The notes under the pieces: generated by a model
Databases searched by the model: none
What the model saw: only the letters and a program-made list of their open reading frames with translations
Told to the model about the DNA's origin: nothing
NCBI GenBank assembly: GCA_019828595.1
Contig: JAHQRK010000008.1
Coordinates: forward strand, 1,178,001 to 1,242,000
Direction: 5' to 3'
DNA length: 64,000 nt
Source: Aphanomyces cochlioides
Lineage: Eukaryota; Oomycota; Saprolegniomycetes; Saprolegniales; Verrucalvaceae
Program-made: the position numbers and the translations under genes
Shown here: piece by piece, positions 1 to 10,157 of the stretch
How the letters are laid out: each line of letters starts with the position of its first letter
How positions within the stretch are numbered: the stretch's first letter is position 1

Positions 1-2
1 CG

Positions 3-1009
3 TTCAATATCTACTTGGAAGAAAACGGAAGCGCATGTCCAGCCACGTGGAAAGCACTCGCGCAGCTCGCCAACACAAAATTGGAGTTAGGATTTCCATT
101 TCAACAAGTCGAATCCATGTGCCGTGAAGCATTGGATCACCAAATTGAGTTACGACTTGGCCTTGGCGCTCTTGATGGAATGATTTGAGCGGCAGTCGCG
201 AATGCTTGGTGAAGAGCATGCATCGACCATGACGACGATGTATTGAAGCTTCAGAGCAAGCCAAAGGAATCGCTTGCGTACTTGGTGCAGATCATCCTGA
301 CACGTATTGCATCTTGCATAACCTCGGCGTGCTCAGCAGTGCAATTGGAGACTTTGCTGCTGCTGAAACCCACCTCGTGGCCGTGTGCGACGCAGTGGAG
401 CGCATGCTAGGGCAAGATCATTTCAAATCCTTGGCCAACAGGTTAAGCTTGGGCGACGTTTCTCGCCGTCTCGGGAAATACGACGATGCGGAAGAAACGT
501 TCCTTTGGTGTCTCGACCACAAGAGCAATGATGCGATCACGATGGGGTGTTGTAAGCATTCTCGTCGTTATTCTCCAGACTATGCCATCTCTAGGCATTC
601 TCCAACTTGGATATATATTATACTACGGCAAATGTTTGAAGAGGAGTTACTTGCAGTCCAGTGGACACAAGATGTGTGGAAACATTGGTTCTGTCATGGC
701 TGCTACCTTGAAATCCATGGAGGAATGTACCTATGTGCGCAGTGTCCTCCCCTTGTATTGCGCTTTTGTCGTTCTTGCGTTGAATCCAAGAAACACGACG
801 CGTTTTGCAACATGGACTCGATGGAACGCTACACGCCGCCTTGGAGGTTTCTCCAAGAAGAGCGGCTAAAGATCTTGGCAAACCATTCCGAGTGGAACGA
901 GTACGACCAACGCTTCTTGAAATATCAAATCTACTGCCAAGACAATCAAATTCCGTCCGACCAACAAGTACAAAGCCCATCGAAAACAACAAAGAGAACG
1001 TCGAGATGA
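3..1009 (+). pseudogene. Broken TPR / zinc-finger gene (copy A), 5' end outside window
   Basis: Translated pieces in different frames line up in order with the better-preserved paralogue at 61018-63065. Positions 3-186 match its first TPR units and end in TGA. After an apparent internal deletion, 187-243 carries the ERQ...LLGEEH-type TPR motif. From 245 to about 550 there are further TPRs (LGxDHxxS / GDVSRRLGKYDDAEET). A probable 43-base intron (GTAAGC at 552 to TAG at 594) follows, and then a frame change leads to the cysteine-rich end at about 690-800 (CHGC, CAQC, CRSC), which resembles a ZZ-type zinc finger. Several stops and frame breaks plus the deletion mean it cannot encode the full protein. 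TPRs normally bind partner proteins; the role of this family is unknown. The N-terminal SHAW-domain part would lie left of the window or is lost. Confidence 0.75.
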
Positions 1010-2037
1010 CGACTGAGTTTCCTCACACAGTCTTTGTTCATATTGTCCTCTTGCCCAAGTCTTTTGCGTTGTTTACCGCGGCTAGCAAGCTCCAAAGATC
1101 CGCACAGAGCTTCATCAACTCAGTCATCCTGGCGATTCCATATTCGAGTGTGTGCTTGAAACTTTTCGAAACTCCAGAGAACTTTCAGATATTCTTGGGG
1201 GGTCTTTCATTGCAATCTGCTCGATTTGAGGCTGTTAAGGTCGCTCAAGTGTGTGTTTTTGTCACCTGGGACTTGATATTTGCCATCGTTTGCACTATGT
1301 GAAATGCAAGTCATCGACGTGTAACTCCCAGAGCACGAGCAACAATATCGACCACATTCTCAACCAACGTGAGCGATGGCTGCGATTTTTGGCTTCAACA
1401 CCAGAGGAAGGAGCAGCAGCAGCTACAACTTTTCGATTCCACACTCTGGACTGACGTCTTTGGTGGCCGATTGTACTTTCAACTCTGACTTTGACCTGCG
1501 ACTGGTGCTCTTGGTGGGTGACAGCCCATGAATATGTCCAATTGCTCTTGGCAATGGAGTCACCCAGTTGGACGGCTTCGATATTTGGACAGATGCGCCA
1601 CCAGAAGGAGGAAATCGTTGATGTTGCAAGTCTGTCGCACACGCCGCCGCCGCCGTCGGATCAAGTTACTTTATCCGACGAGAGCTTTGACATGTCTCTG
1701 TCGAATGACAAGCCACCGACGAGCCAAACCCAAGTCCATCTACGTCTAGACGATACTGCCAGCGATAGAGACTGGCTAGAGCCCTGTCAATATCAAAGTC
1801 AAGGCTCTCTCCTTTCTCGGTGGCCAAGGCGATCGCCGCGGTGGAGTGTGACGGGGAGTTCTTTTCTTGACACCAGAGTGGCATCTATCCGATGGGAGGC
1901 CAAAGAGCCAATGAGCTCAAGTCGTCTTTCGCTGACTGCTTTGTGATTTCCACGCGACTCCGGAGTGCTGCAGTCGATGGTTGCTTGGACTCGCTTGACG
2001 CACTTTTGATTTTCCTTCTTGGACGACACACGCTGGG
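1010..2037. other. Intergenic, no supported gene
   Basis: Only short overlapping ORFs without recognisable motifs lie here. It includes the 5' region of the first ZIP gene. I see no RNA gene or repeat that I can support. Confidence 0.5.
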
Positions 2038-3105
2038 ATGAGTCGCAAGGTGTGGATCTGCCTCTTGCTCTTGCTGGGCCTCGCGGCTGCGATGCGAGCC
2101 CATGGAAACCACGACGAAGAAGGCCACGACCATGAGCTCCAAGTGTCTCTCTGTGGCTCTGTGGAAGAAAAAGAAGACTATAACCAAGGACTCCACACGG
2201 CGGCCATCTTCATCGTGATGGGCGTCTCGCTCGTCGGCAGCTTCTTGCCAGTCTTGAGCTCGTACATTGCTTGCTTGCGCAACAGCCGCTCGGTCCTGGA
2301 TCTCCTCAACGCCTTTGGCATTGGCGTCGTCGTCGCCACCGCTTGCATTCACATGATTCCGTCTGCGATTGAGACTTTGAACGACAAATGCCTCAATTTG
2401 AGCTACGAAGGTCTCGCCATGGTCATCGTCGTCGCCACGGTGCTGCTCATGCAAGCCACTGAAACGGAGCTCGTGTTGAGTCAAACCAAGAACTTGACGA
2501 CGGACGACGACAAAGACAAGTCTCTCGAAGCGTACGACCCAGCCGTCACCCCTGCTGGTGATCTCGTCGACGCTCATTCTGGTCACCACCACCACCACGC
2601 CAATGAGTTGTCCAACGCTGCCACCCGCAAGAAGATCAACGTGCTCATCTTTGAAGTCGGTGTGGCGATCCACTCGGTTATTATCGGCTTGGAGTTGGGC
2701 GTCGCGACGGGATCCTCCTTCACGACGCTCTTGACGGCGATTTGTTTCCACCAGTTCTTTGAAGGCGTCGCCGTCGGTTCGTCGGCCGTGTCGGCCTTTT
2801 CGACAATTCGATCGTCCATCTTGACAGCATTGGTGTACTCTTTGTCGACGCCGATTGGAATTGCCATTGGCATTGGCATCCACAGCACGTACAGCGAGAC
2901 TTCGACGACATCATTGTGGGTCCGCGGTATTTTGGACGCGATGGCCGGCGGCATTTTGATCTACACGGGTCTCGTCGAGCTCTTGACGTATCAGTACACG
3001 ATCAACGGCGACTTCCACAAGAAGACGTCTGGCTATCGCCTGCTCTGCTATACTTGTGTGTGGATGGGCGCTTGTGCGATGGCCGTCGTTGGCAAGTGGG
3101 CGTAG
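2038..3105 (+). CDS. ZIP family zinc/iron transporter 1
   Basis: Intronless 355-residue protein of the plant/fungal ZRT-IRT (ZIP) family, which moves Zn2+ or Fe2+ into the cytosol. The ATG at 2038 starts a hydrophobic signal-like segment (residues 3-18) followed by a His/Glu-rich luminal stretch. About eight membrane segments follow. The cytosolic loop between segments 3 and 4 has a His cluster (HSGHHHHH). Segment 4 carries HSVIIGLELG and segment 5 carries HQFFEG, the histidine/glutamate metal-binding signature of the family. The last residues are GKWA. It is the first of five paralogues in 9 kb. Its 3' half is almost identical to that of the inverted copy at 10158-11204. Family assignment is firm; the metal transported and the membrane (plasma membrane or vacuole) are not shown by the sequence. 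Confidence 0.95.
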   Translation: MSRKVWICLLLLLGLAAAMRAHGNHDEEGHDHELQVSLCGSVEEKEDYNQGLHTAAIFIVMGVSLVGSFLPVLSSYIACLRNSRSVLDLLNAFGIGVVVATACIHMIPSAIETLNDKCLNLSYEGLAMVIVVATVLLMQATETELVLSQTKNLTTDDDKDKSLEAYDPAVTPAGDLVDAHSGHHHHHANELSNAATRKKINVLIFEVGVAIHSVIIGLELGVATGSSFTTLLTAICFHQFFEGVAVGSSAVSAFSTIRSSILTALVYSLSTPIGIAIGIGIHSTYSETSTTSLWVRGILDAMAGGILIYTGLVELLTYQYTINGDFHKKTSGYRLLCYTCVWMGACAMAVVGKWA

Positions 3106-4406
3106 ATTAGACGTATATGAATCGTCAACCAGTTTATATTTTTGTTACTTGATCCACTTGTTGGTAGCTTTATTTGCTAAGGGAGACTAGAGAGAACTCT
3201 GCGGTGAATTCACGGCATGAACTCCTGTGGTTTAAGTAGGTTGAGTGCGCCGTGGCAAGCGAATGTCAATGAAGGCTATCTAATCTTACAAGGACTAAAG
3301 TATGGACAATCCTGACGTTGGTTCATTTGTCAAACATCTGGCCGCTTGCATTCATACAAGCACTACGTCGTGGTGAAGGTGATCGTGGGGCTGGCCATCG
3401 ACAGTACGATCTGTGAGAAACAACACAACGACGCAAGAATCAACCACTGATTTTCATGTCCCTTTGTCGGGGGGGGGCTCCTTCGCGTAAAGCCCCACAC
3501 GGTCAAAAGAGCCTCAACAATCACTTTGGATGATCAATGCTCCTTATTATGGTCAGCCCAATCTGCTCGTGAGCCCAGTGAGTGGCGAGGAAAGCGTGGC
3601 AGGCACGATCATGCTCTCCCAGCTTGAGTCATCACGACTGTCCATTGTCAAAATAAATTTCCACAGTGTACATATTATGTTTAGTTGACATTGATTTTCG
3701 AGATTTATACTCAGTATTTATTAACATATTTCTCAGTATTTTATATTCTATTTTTTTCATTTTATACAGGTATGTATTGTCAATTTAACAAGGTCCGAAA
3801 TGTATCGATTTTTCAAATCGATCTGCAAATCGCTCAGCCAATCAGAATCGAGTATTCACCTAATTCACGCAAAACACACCCAGACACACGTGTAATTAAT
3901 TTGGGACGTTTGCCATACTTTCCATTTATACTTGACTTCAGTATGATCGAATCGATTTGGAATGGAATTCGATTTTGGTAAAAAATACAAATTTGGGTGA
4001 AAAAGACAATACTTTCAAAGGATATTCTAATTTTGTCTGAAGCACGGTCTGAACTGAGTCTCGCCTGCGCTGTGGCTATTAGCTTACGCGTTCAATCTCT
4101 TCTCGCATTCCTCGAAGTGTGGACGAGAGAGCTCAATTTGAACGGTTCAGACGACGTAGTGTCGGATAAGTTTTGCATCTTCCTTTCAACCTGTTGCTTG
4201 TGCATCGTGCTCCATACCTAATGTTTTCCCCCGAGCAAAAAGTTGCTACCATCGATCGTCGTCGGCCTTCTCGGTGCCGCGCACATGCATTACGTCGATT
4301 TGGACTTCTTCCCCTACGTGGCAGACGATTGTGTCTCAAGTTTGAGTTATCCGACCGGGAATCTGTCAATTTCATTTTCCAATTTTCCTTCCCAACGGTC
4401 ATTCAA
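3106..4406. other. Intergenic, AT-rich island with element-like block
   Basis: No supported gene. From about 3660 the sequence becomes very AT-rich. It holds an AGCCAATCAGAATCG motif (3835-3849) and a block at about 3961-4010 that resembles 40861-40910 near the Tc1-type element. It may be a transposon remnant. Confidence 0.4.
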
Positions 4407-5483
4407 ATGGTCAAAACGTCTTGGATGGTCCTCTGGCTCGTGAATTCGATGGCTCTCTTCTCGGCGACAGTGATAGCTGCAGAAGACGCTGCTGCCGTTG
4501 ACTGTGGCGCGCTGCTCAACACTGGCGAAACCTATGATATGCCCCTGCACATCGCGGCAGTGTTTATTATCCTTGGGGTGTCGCTTCTTGGGAGTTTGTT
4601 TCCCGTCGTGAGCACCCACATTGCCTGTCTGCGCAAGAGTCAATCGATCATTGCTCTGTTGAACTCGTTTGGCTTTGGCGTCGTGGTTTCCACGGCGTTC
4701 ATCCACTTGATCCCTCCCGCGGTTGAGATTTTCAACAATCCATGCTTGAACATCGGCTACGAGGGGCTTGGAATGGTCTTTGTCGTCGTGACTGTCTTGC
4801 TGATGCAAGTTCTCGAGACGGAGCTGGTCTTGCTCGTGACGAAGCCAGCAGGGCCAGTGCTTGCGACGGACGAAGAAGATGCTGAGCATGGCAACGGCGC
4901 CCTCTCCGTCTTTGCCAGCACAACGACGCCAACAGTGTCGAATGCCCATGGCCATCACCATCATCATGCATCGAACAGCGGTCTCAAGGACCACTCGGAC
5001 GCGCGCAAGAAGCTCAATGTGCTGATTTTTGAAATTGGCGTCGCGGTTCACTCGGTCATTGTCGGCCTGGAACTGGGCGTCGCGACTGGATCGTCCTTCA
5101 CGACGCTCTTGACGGCAATTTGTTTCCATCAGTTCTTTGAAGGCATTGCTGTCGGCTCGTCGGCGGTGTCGGCCTTTTCAACCGTTCGATCGTCCATCCT
5201 GACGGCCATTGTGTTTTCTCTATCGACGCCGATTGGGATCGCCATTGGCATTGGTGTCAACAGCTCGTACAGTGAGACTTCGGTGACGTCGCTGTGGGTC
5301 CGTGGGACGTTGGATGCCGTTGCCGGTGGCGTTTTGATCTACACGAGTATTGTCGAGCTCTTGACATATCTCTACACGATAAACCCTGAGTTCCATGCGA
5401 AATCGAACGGCCTCCGCTGGCTCAACTATCTTTTCCTCTGGCTCGGCGCTGCTGCCATGGCCATCGTTGGCAAGTGGGCTTAG
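4407..5483 (+). CDS. ZIP family zinc/iron transporter 2
   Basis: A 358-residue ZIP transporter. The reading frame is open upstream to 4173 without an ATG. The ATG at 4407 gives a clean signal peptide (MVKTSWMVLWLVNSMALFSA), matching the signal-plus-DCGAL start of its neighbours, so I chose it. After the signal comes an acidic segment with one Cys, then eight predicted membrane helices. The variable loop has HGHHHHHH, helix 4 has HSVIVGLELG and helix 5 has HQFFEGIAVG. The expected role is uptake of divalent metal across the plasma membrane or an endomembrane. It lies in tandem with transporter 1 and transporter 3, separated by 1.3-1.8 kb of AT-rich DNA, so each copy probably has its own promoter. 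Confidence 0.94.
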   Translation: MVKTSWMVLWLVNSMALFSATVIAAEDAAAVDCGALLNTGETYDMPLHIAAVFIILGVSLLGSLFPVVSTHIACLRKSQSIIALLNSFGFGVVVSTAFIHLIPPAVEIFNNPCLNIGYEGLGMVFVVVTVLLMQVLETELVLLVTKPAGPVLATDEEDAEHGNGALSVFASTTTPTVSNAHGHHHHHASNSGLKDHSDARKKLNVLIFEIGVAVHSVIVGLELGVATGSSFTTLLTAICFHQFFEGIAVGSSAVSAFSTVRSSILTAIVFSLSTPIGIAIGIGVNSSYSETSVTSLWVRGTLDAVAGGVLIYTSIVELLTYLYTINPEFHAKSNGLRWLNYLFLWLGAAAMAIVGKWA

Positions 5484-7279
5484 TCAAGACTGCATCACCT
5501 TGTTAATAGATTTGTTTTGTCCTAGAAAACTCCCTCCATCAGACCACTGATGAACTTCTAGCGCGGCGACATTGGGGGAATCGCGTCGACGTCGAAGCTA
5601 GCTCCATATTAGAAGGGCCAAAGGTCAGCACGCTTGCAATTTCTCTGATATAAACTGGAGAGGGAACTGACAAGGTAGATGACGGGACCGAGATATTTGC
5701 GGGGAGGCGGGGGGGCTGTCGTTGGTTTGACCAAACAATTTGTTCTTCAAGCGAAACGCGACATAACTCCCGTCAACGAGTATCAAAATGGCCATCACTG
5801 GACCACTGGGAAGACAAATCTTTACAAAGAAGAGCTGAGGCGAGGGGATGAGACCTGCCATTAGTTGTACTGAATATTGTGAATTTCAGGTGATATTTCC
5901 AATCGCCTGGAAATCGTCCGGACAATATGATTGGCTAAAAATAATTTTACTACCAATTGATTGGCTGAAAACTGACCTAACTTTGTGAGAGAAAAGCTGC
6001 AAATCTCACGTCATCTCTATGACTCTGAACAACCTTACAGATCCCACCTCGAAGAGAATTCCACGTTATTCAGCGCTCCTCACGTTGAGCGTAAATCGAG
6101 TGGAGTGGCCTCTGGCCTCGCCAGCGCAGCGACGAAGCTTCGTCGATTTCGTGTACCATCCACTTCAACCAAAGGTCAAAATAACCTTCTAAAATTGATA
6201 TTTGTATTATATTTCGGAGGTCGGGTGATTTGCCGGGCGGAGGAAATTTTGAGTAGAACACACTTCAAAAATCGAATGACGACCATTTCCGTCAGTTTTA
6301 GATCGGATTTTCGATGCAATTTTTTGACAAGAGTTCTGTTTTTTGGGGTTCGACAAGCCAGATTTGCTTGGAGCGGTCGAGACTACAAGTAGACTACGAT
6401 CTCGAGAGCGCGATGACGACTTCAGCCACTGGATGGAAAATGTACGTCGGTTTGAGTCATCAACACTCCAAATGGACAGCCTACTTATCAAATTCCACAG
6501 GTAAAATATTTATTTTCAAGATGTCTTATTCAAAATTTATATCCCATACTCTATCAATGAGTCTGACTCTGAGCTTTATAGCACTGTGATAAACAAAAAG
6601 CTGCACTATCTTTACAATTTGTCTTTGGGATATTCATACATCGGCATATACATGCCTTGTGGAGCTTAATCAGCGTGAGATTTGACATCTGTGTGACGAA
6701 ACCTCTATCATATTATTCATGTTATGTATCAAATTTAAGAGGTATTATATGTTAAAGGATGTCCTGATCGTAAGTTGGTAACGCACGATCAGGATGGCGA
6801 GCAGAGCGTCCGACGCCCACGAGCTCGTTTGCCACAGCTTGAGCGCTGAATCTCCTGTCATTTTCCTTTAAATATGCTGGGAATTCTGTAAACTTGAAGG
6901 GTTCAGCTGGTGAATATTCTCACGGATTCGCCGTTTCGCAAATGAACGAAGGAAGGCGTCTGAACTTTGTCCATCGAGTCCCCCATGAGCTCACGGCTGT
7001 CGTCCAGCCTCGGCACCCTTGTCTTCGCCGTGCTGGCGAGCTCATTTTGTCCATGAAATTCGTCCTCTTCGAAGCGACTCGACGGAACCACTCACTGTTG
7101 AATGTCACCCACCTATCCGACGACGGCTTCGATGGTTGTCACTCGTTTGGGTTTTCCGACGGGAGCTGGCGCAACCAATGCGCAGTCTGAAACCATCTCT
7201 TCGTCACAGAAGCTGACCCGTGTGATTGTCATGAATTGACCCTCACTTTTCGATTTTCGCTTCCCACGTCACATCAATC
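5484..7279. other. Intergenic, no supported gene
   Basis: No recognisable gene. It contains two direct GATTGGCT motifs (about 5929 and 5959) in an AT-rich patch and many random short ORFs. The last 200 bases are GC-richer and lead into the next ZIP gene. Confidence 0.5.
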
Positions 7280-8377
7280 ATGGCCGCGACTTCCTCCACG
7301 GCCCTCTGGCTCATGGCGACGACGATGGCTCTCATATCCGCCTTTGCTACTGCGGCCGACGACGACTCTGCAGTGGAATGCGGCGCCGTGACCAAGACTG
7401 AAGACGCGTACGACACGTCGATGCACATTGCCGCGGTGTTTATTATTTTTGGCGTGTCGATTGTCGGCAGTTTGTTCCCCGTCGTGAACACGCACGTCGC
7501 GTGTCTGCACAAGAGTCGCTCGGTCGTCGCTCTCTTGAACGCGTTTGGCTTTGGCGTTGTGATTGCCACGGCGTGCATCCACATGATCCCTCCGGCGATT
7601 GAAACACTCAACAATCCGTGCTTGAATTTATCCTACGAGGGTCTCGCGATGGTCTTTGTCGTCTTGACGGTCTTGTTGATGCAAGTGATCGAGACGGAGT
7701 TGGTCCTGTTGGTGTCGAAACCACCGGCGACCGTCGCTTTGATTTCGACCGACGAAGAGGACGTTGAGCAGGGCAACAGAGCTGTCGCTACTTTTGCCAG
7801 CGTATCGACGCCAACAGTGCCAGAGGTCCACGACCACCACCCTCACCATTCGCACCACCATGCTCCAAGCAGCGGTCCCAAGGACAGCTCGGACGTGCGC
7901 AAGAAGATCAATGTGTTGATTTTTGAGATTGGTGTTGCGATTCACTCGGTCATTATCGGTCTCAACTTGGGTGTCGCCACTGGCAGTTCGTTCACGACGT
8001 TGCTCACTGCGCTGTGCTTCCACCAGTTCTTTGAAGGCGTCGCTGTCGGTTCGTCGGCCGTGTCGGCATTTTCAAGCGTTCGGACAGCCGTCTCGACCGC
8101 CGTGGCGTTTTCACTCACGACGCCGCTTGGAATTGTCGTTGGCATTGGCATCAATAGCTCGTACAGCGAGACTTCCACGACGTCTTTGTGGGTCCGCGGG
8201 ACGTTGGATGCGATTGCCGGAGGCATTTTGATCTACACGGGGCTCGTCGAACTCTTGACGTATCACTACACGATTAACCCTGAGTTCCACACCAAGTCGA
8301 CGGGGCTACGCTGGCTCAACTATCTCTTCCTCTGGCTCGGCGCCGGTGCCATGGCCGTCGTCGGCTATTGGGCGTAG
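7280..8377 (+). CDS. ZIP family zinc/iron transporter 3
   Basis: A 365-residue ZIP transporter, intronless, with ATG at 7280. The N-terminal 25 residues are a signal peptide ending near TAADDD, followed by the conserved VECGA cysteine. The loop between membrane segments 3 and 4 is the longest His-rich loop of the cluster (HDHHPHHSHHHA). Segment 4 holds HSVIIGLNLG, where Asn replaces the Glu seen in copies 1, 2 and 5. Segment 5 holds HQFFEGVAVG. The protein ends GYWA. That helix-4 substitution lies next to the metal path and could alter selectivity (inference). It is closest in sequence to transporters 2 and 4. The mRNA probably ends in the C-rich region just downstream. Confidence 0.94.
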   Translation: MAATSSTALWLMATTMALISAFATAADDDSAVECGAVTKTEDAYDTSMHIAAVFIIFGVSIVGSLFPVVNTHVACLHKSRSVVALLNAFGFGVVIATACIHMIPPAIETLNNPCLNLSYEGLAMVFVVLTVLLMQVIETELVLLVSKPPATVALISTDEEDVEQGNRAVATFASVSTPTVPEVHDHHPHHSHHHAPSSGPKDSSDVRKKINVLIFEIGVAIHSVIIGLNLGVATGSSFTTLLTALCFHQFFEGVAVGSSAVSAFSSVRTAVSTAVAFSLTTPLGIVVGIGINSSYSETSTTSLWVRGTLDAIAGGILIYTGLVELLTYHYTINPEFHTKSTGLRWLNYLFLWLGAGAMAVVGYWA

Positions 8378-8895
8378 TCATTATCATACCTATTTAATGA
8401 ATCGACTTTGATATCTTGCTCATCATCATTGCTGCGACTCCTCCAAGTTCTCCAAATTCACGCTATTGTCCTTTCTCTACAGCATACAACGTGCAGCGCC
8501 ATGGGGACAATTCCCCCCTCGCCCCCCCCCCTGGTTCCCCCAAGAGGGCGACTTTCAGAGACAAGCTGACCCGTCACGGTTTCCAACTCCCCTGGATTCC
8601 CCCGCCGCCCCTTCAACCCCTTCCCCCGCGCAGCCAATGCTGACCCGTTACTCGCTGTCACTCATGTTTCCCTAGACCTAGTGGTGGATTCAAACCTCGT
8701 GGATGTGGCATCTGGCGTCTGAGCAGGGGCGACGACCACGCTTTTCGCAGGCGGATTGCCGTCGTCGGATATTCTCTGTCGTGCTGTTTGATCCGGTGGG
8801 AGCTGGGGGATCCAATGAAGGCAGCAAGGCCAGTGTCGTGGAAGTACAGTCCAACGATTTCACTTTGAAATTCGCCCCCCCCAAAGTAACTCGCC
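8378..8895. other. Intergenic with C-rich runs
   Basis: A 518-base spacer between ZIP 3 and ZIP 4. Between 8511 and 8640 the + strand holds several runs of five or more C, so the - strand has a potential G-quadruplex. No gene is supported; the ORF over 8703-8969 lacks an ATG fit and family motifs. Confidence 0.5.
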
Positions 8896-9948
8896 ATGCG
8901 CTCTTCAGTGTTCACCGCGACACTCTTCATCTGCCTCGCGTCGTATGTGGTTCGAGCAGACGATGGTGAGCCTGCCACTGACTGCGGCGCCCTCGCCAGC
9001 TCTGGTTACTATGACCAAGGAATGCACATCGCCGCGATTTTCATCATCTTTGGTGTATCCATCCTTGGGAGCATGCTGCCCGTCGTGACCTCGTCCATCA
9101 CGTTCCTCCGCAATGCCCTCGCGCTGTTGAATTCGTTTGGCTTTGGCGTTGTGATTGCCACGGCGTTCATCCACATGATTCCCCCCGCGATTGAAACCCT
9201 CAACAATCCGTGCTTGAACGTCGGCTACGATGGTCTCGCGATGGTCTTTGTCGTCCTGACCGTCCTCGCGATGCAGTCCCTCGAGACAGAGCTTGTCTTG
9301 TTCTTGGGCGGAGCCGTGGCTTCGTCCTCCTCCGACACCAGCGCTGCCATGGTTGAAAAGCCCGACGAGTCGATCGAAAGCCAGTCGACTCCAGTTGGTC
9401 ACAGCGAGCCGTACCACAGCCACCACCACCACCATCATGGCAACCACGGCATGGATAACTCGACAATGCGCAAGAAGATCAACGTCTTGATCTTTGAGAT
9501 CGGCGTTGCGATCCATTCGGTGATCATTGGTCTCGATTTGGGTGTCGCCACCGACTCGACCTTCACAACCTTGCTCTTTGCGCTGTGCTTCCATCAGTTC
9601 TTTGAAGGCGTCGCCGTGGGCACGTCGGCCGTCACGGCCTTTTCAAACCTGCGTTCGTCTATCATGACGGCGGTGGCGTATTCGCTCACGACGCCGCTCG
9701 GGATCGTCATTGGCATTGGCATCAAGAGTTCCTACAGCGATACCTCAGTCACGTCCATGTGGGTCCGCGGGACTCTGGATGCGATCGCCGGCGGTATTCT
9801 CGTATACACTGGCCTCGTGGAGCTCTTGACGTATCACTACACGATCAACCCTGACTTCCACGTCAAGTCGAGCGGCTTGCGCTTCCTGAATTATGTTTTC
9901 CTGTGGCTTGGTGCTGGCGCCATGGCCGTTGTCGGCTATTGGACTTAG
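8896..9948 (+). CDS. ZIP family zinc/iron transporter 4
   Basis: A 350-residue ZIP transporter. The ATG at 8896 begins a 20-residue signal peptide and the mature start has the family TDCGAL motif. A His-rich loop (HSHHHHHHGNHG) lies between membrane segments 3 and 4. Segment 4 has HSVIIGLDLGVATDS, where Asp replaces Glu and the usual GSS becomes DST. Segment 5 has HQFFEGVAVG. It lacks a short stretch before SITFLRN-ALALL that the other copies have, so the first cytosolic turn is slightly shorter. It converges with transporter 5 across a 209-base G-rich spacer. Transport of Zn2+ or a similar ion is expected from the family; substrate differences between copies are inference. Confidence 0.94.
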   Translation: MRSSVFTATLFICLASYVVRADDGEPATDCGALASSGYYDQGMHIAAIFIIFGVSILGSMLPVVTSSITFLRNALALLNSFGFGVVIATAFIHMIPPAIETLNNPCLNVGYDGLAMVFVVLTVLAMQSLETELVLFLGGAVASSSSDTSAAMVEKPDESIESQSTPVGHSEPYHSHHHHHHGNHGMDNSTMRKKINVLIFEIGVAIHSVIIGLDLGVATDSTFTTLLFALCFHQFFEGVAVGTSAVTAFSNLRSSIMTAVAYSLTTPLGIVIGIGIKSSYSDTSVTSMWVRGTLDAIAGGILVYTGLVELLTYHYTINPDFHVKSSGLRFLNYVFLWLGAGAMAVVGYWT

Positions 9949-10056
9949 ACGTAAGGCTAACATTTTGCCATAAACTTTGTGCCGGGGGCTCTATTTGATT
10001 GCGCTGGTGGGGCTAACGCAAGAGAGGATATACACTGAGTTATGTGATAATAGCAA

Positions 10057-10113
10057 GGGGGTCTTGGGGGGACTTGGTAGGGGGCGAGGGGGAAGTAGGG
10101 GGAGCCAAAGGGG
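10057..10113 (+). other. G-run cluster between converging ZIP genes
   Basis: At least five runs of four to six G lie within about 57 bases on the + strand, in the 209-base spacer between the 3' ends of ZIP 4 (+) and ZIP 5 (-). This could form a G-quadruplex or act in termination; that is inference. Confidence 0.5.
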
Positions 10114-10157
10114 ATCGTGATAAATCGATACTGGTTGATGATTAATATAAGTCTAAT

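Noticed and set aside
1885..2883. 332-codon antisense ORF over ZIP 1, and similar ones over the other ZIP genes
   Set aside because: Low-complexity Arg/Asp/Gly translation produced by the reverse of coding DNA.
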